From: an uncultured Phascolarctobacterium sp. | GTDB lineage: Bacteria > Bacillota > Negativicutes > Acidaminococcales > Acidaminococcaceae | Reading direction: 5' to 3' | DNA: 5,569 bases | Assembly: GCA_900552855.1 (NCBI GenBank) | Contig: USBG01000102.1 | Span: 1-5,569 of the forward strand | In this document: positions 5,014-5,569 of the stretch, piece after piece | Layout: every line of letters starts with the position of its first letter | Position numbering within the stretch: the stretch's first letter is position 1 | Position numbers and translations under genes: made by a program | The notes under the pieces: generated by a model | Databases searched by the model: none | Told to the model about the DNA's origin: nothing | Seen by the model: the letters and a program-made list of their open reading frames with translations, nothing else

Positions 5014-5569
5014 ATGCTGAGTGCTTATGGTTTTCCTTTTTTGCTTGCGATGTTTGTAAGCTATGTGTTGACTCCGTATATTAAGAAGTTGGCCTTTTAT
5101 ATAGGTGCTATTGATAAACCGGACAATCGTAAGGTGCATAAAAAGATTATGCCGCGTTTAGGTGGTCTTGCTATTTATATAGCATTTATGGCAGGTGCTA
5201 TTGCCAGTCTAGAGATGACCATGGATATTATTGGCATACTTTTGGGTGGTACAGTTATTGTTGCAATAGGTATTTTAGATGATAAATACCAGCTTCCTGC
5301 CAAGGTAAAGCTTTTGGGACAGATTGCAGCAGCTTGTATTTTAGTGCTTTTTGACATACGTATAGAATGGGTTAATAATCCGTTTGGCGGATATTATTAT
5401 TTGGATTTGCTGTCAATCCCGTTGACAATTTTTTGGGTAATCAGCTTTACCAATGTAGTAAACCTAATTGATGGACTTGATGGCTTGGCTGCAGGTGTAT
5501 CTGCTATTGCTTCTGTTACCGTTATTCTTGTTTCCATACAGATGGGATATTATCATGTAGCTGTAATGA
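5014..5569 (+). CDS. wecA: Polyprenyl-phosphate N-acetylhexosamine-1-phosphate transferase, WecA/TagO (MraY superfamily), 3' end missing
   Basis: This membrane enzyme moves a sugar-1-phosphate, typically GlcNAc-1-phosphate from UDP-GlcNAc, onto undecaprenyl phosphate, starting O-antigen, enterobacterial common antigen or teichoic acid synthesis. The 185 residues present are about half of the usual 320-370; the frame is open at the right edge. Family motifs appear in order: IDKPDNRKVHKKIMPRLGG (33-51), a cytoplasmic loop typical of WecA/TagO; GILDDKYQLPAKVKLLGQ (86-103) with the conserved Asp pair at 89-90; and NVVNLIDGLDGLAAG (147-161). About six membrane segments lie between these. ATG 5014 follows GGAGA (4999-5003, gap 10), and an in-frame stop at 4990 rules out a longer form. 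It has its own promoter and is separate from the pilus operon. The loop motifs favour WecA/TagO over MraY; the sugar substrate cannot be read from sequence. Confidence 0.93.
   Translation, partial: MLSAYGFPFLLAMFVSYVLTPYIKKLAFYIGAIDKPDNRKVHKKIMPRLGGLAIYIAFMAGAIASLEMTMDIIGILLGGTVIVAIGILDDKYQLPAKVKLLGQIAAACILVLFDIRIEWVNNPFGGYYYLDLLSIPLTIFWVISFTNVVNLIDGLDGLAAGVSAIASVTVILVSIQMGYYHVAVM

Overview
The window comes from an AT-rich bacterium with strong GGAGG-type Shine-Dalgarno sites. It looks like a low-GC Firmicute. A type II secretion/type IV pilin gene set, small Hsp20 and WecA/TagO-type sugar-phosphate transferase would fit a diderm Negativicutes genome or a relative, but that placement is inference from gene style and not proven by any marker here.

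Layout, all on the + strand: (1) 133-582, a single-gene small heat-shock protein (Hsp20) unit closed by a very strong hairpin terminator at 610-646. (2) 647-913, a non-coding control region with a candidate promoter and a cluster of TTCACATA half-sites, including a perfect 14-bp palindrome. (3) 914-4578, a tight six-gene operon: a GspF/PilC/ComGB-type inner-membrane platform protein, a major pseudopilin (GspG/ComGC type), a GspH/FimT-type minor pseudopilin (ComGD position), a very small pseudopilin without Glu+5 (ComGE position), a GspJ/PilW-type pseudopilin (ComGF position), and a 303-residue PilX/GspK-like protein whose C-terminal third looks like a bactofilin-like beta helix. The operon ends at a terminator at 4602-4650. 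(4) 4651-5013, a non-coding region with a good sigma-70-type promoter. (5) 5014 to the right edge, the first half of a polyprenyl-phosphate N-acetylhexosamine-1-phosphate transferase (WecA/TagO/MraY superfamily).

The operon genes would work together as an envelope pilus or pseudopilus: the F protein is the membrane platform, the G protein the fibre subunit, and the four minor pilins the likely initiating or tip complex. Gene order (F-G-H-small-J-K/X) fits both a reduced type II secretion pseudopilus and a ComG competence pilus, and the sequence does not decide between them. The assembly ATPase (GspE/PilB/ComGA), prepilin peptidase and any secretin are absent from the window, so they must be encoded elsewhere.

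The points most worth a second look are the terminal pseudopilin/beta-helix protein, two minor pilins without Glu+5, the missing ATPase at the head of the operon, the misfit between the platform gene's ribosome-binding site and its available start codons, and the palindromic half-site cluster upstream of the operon.
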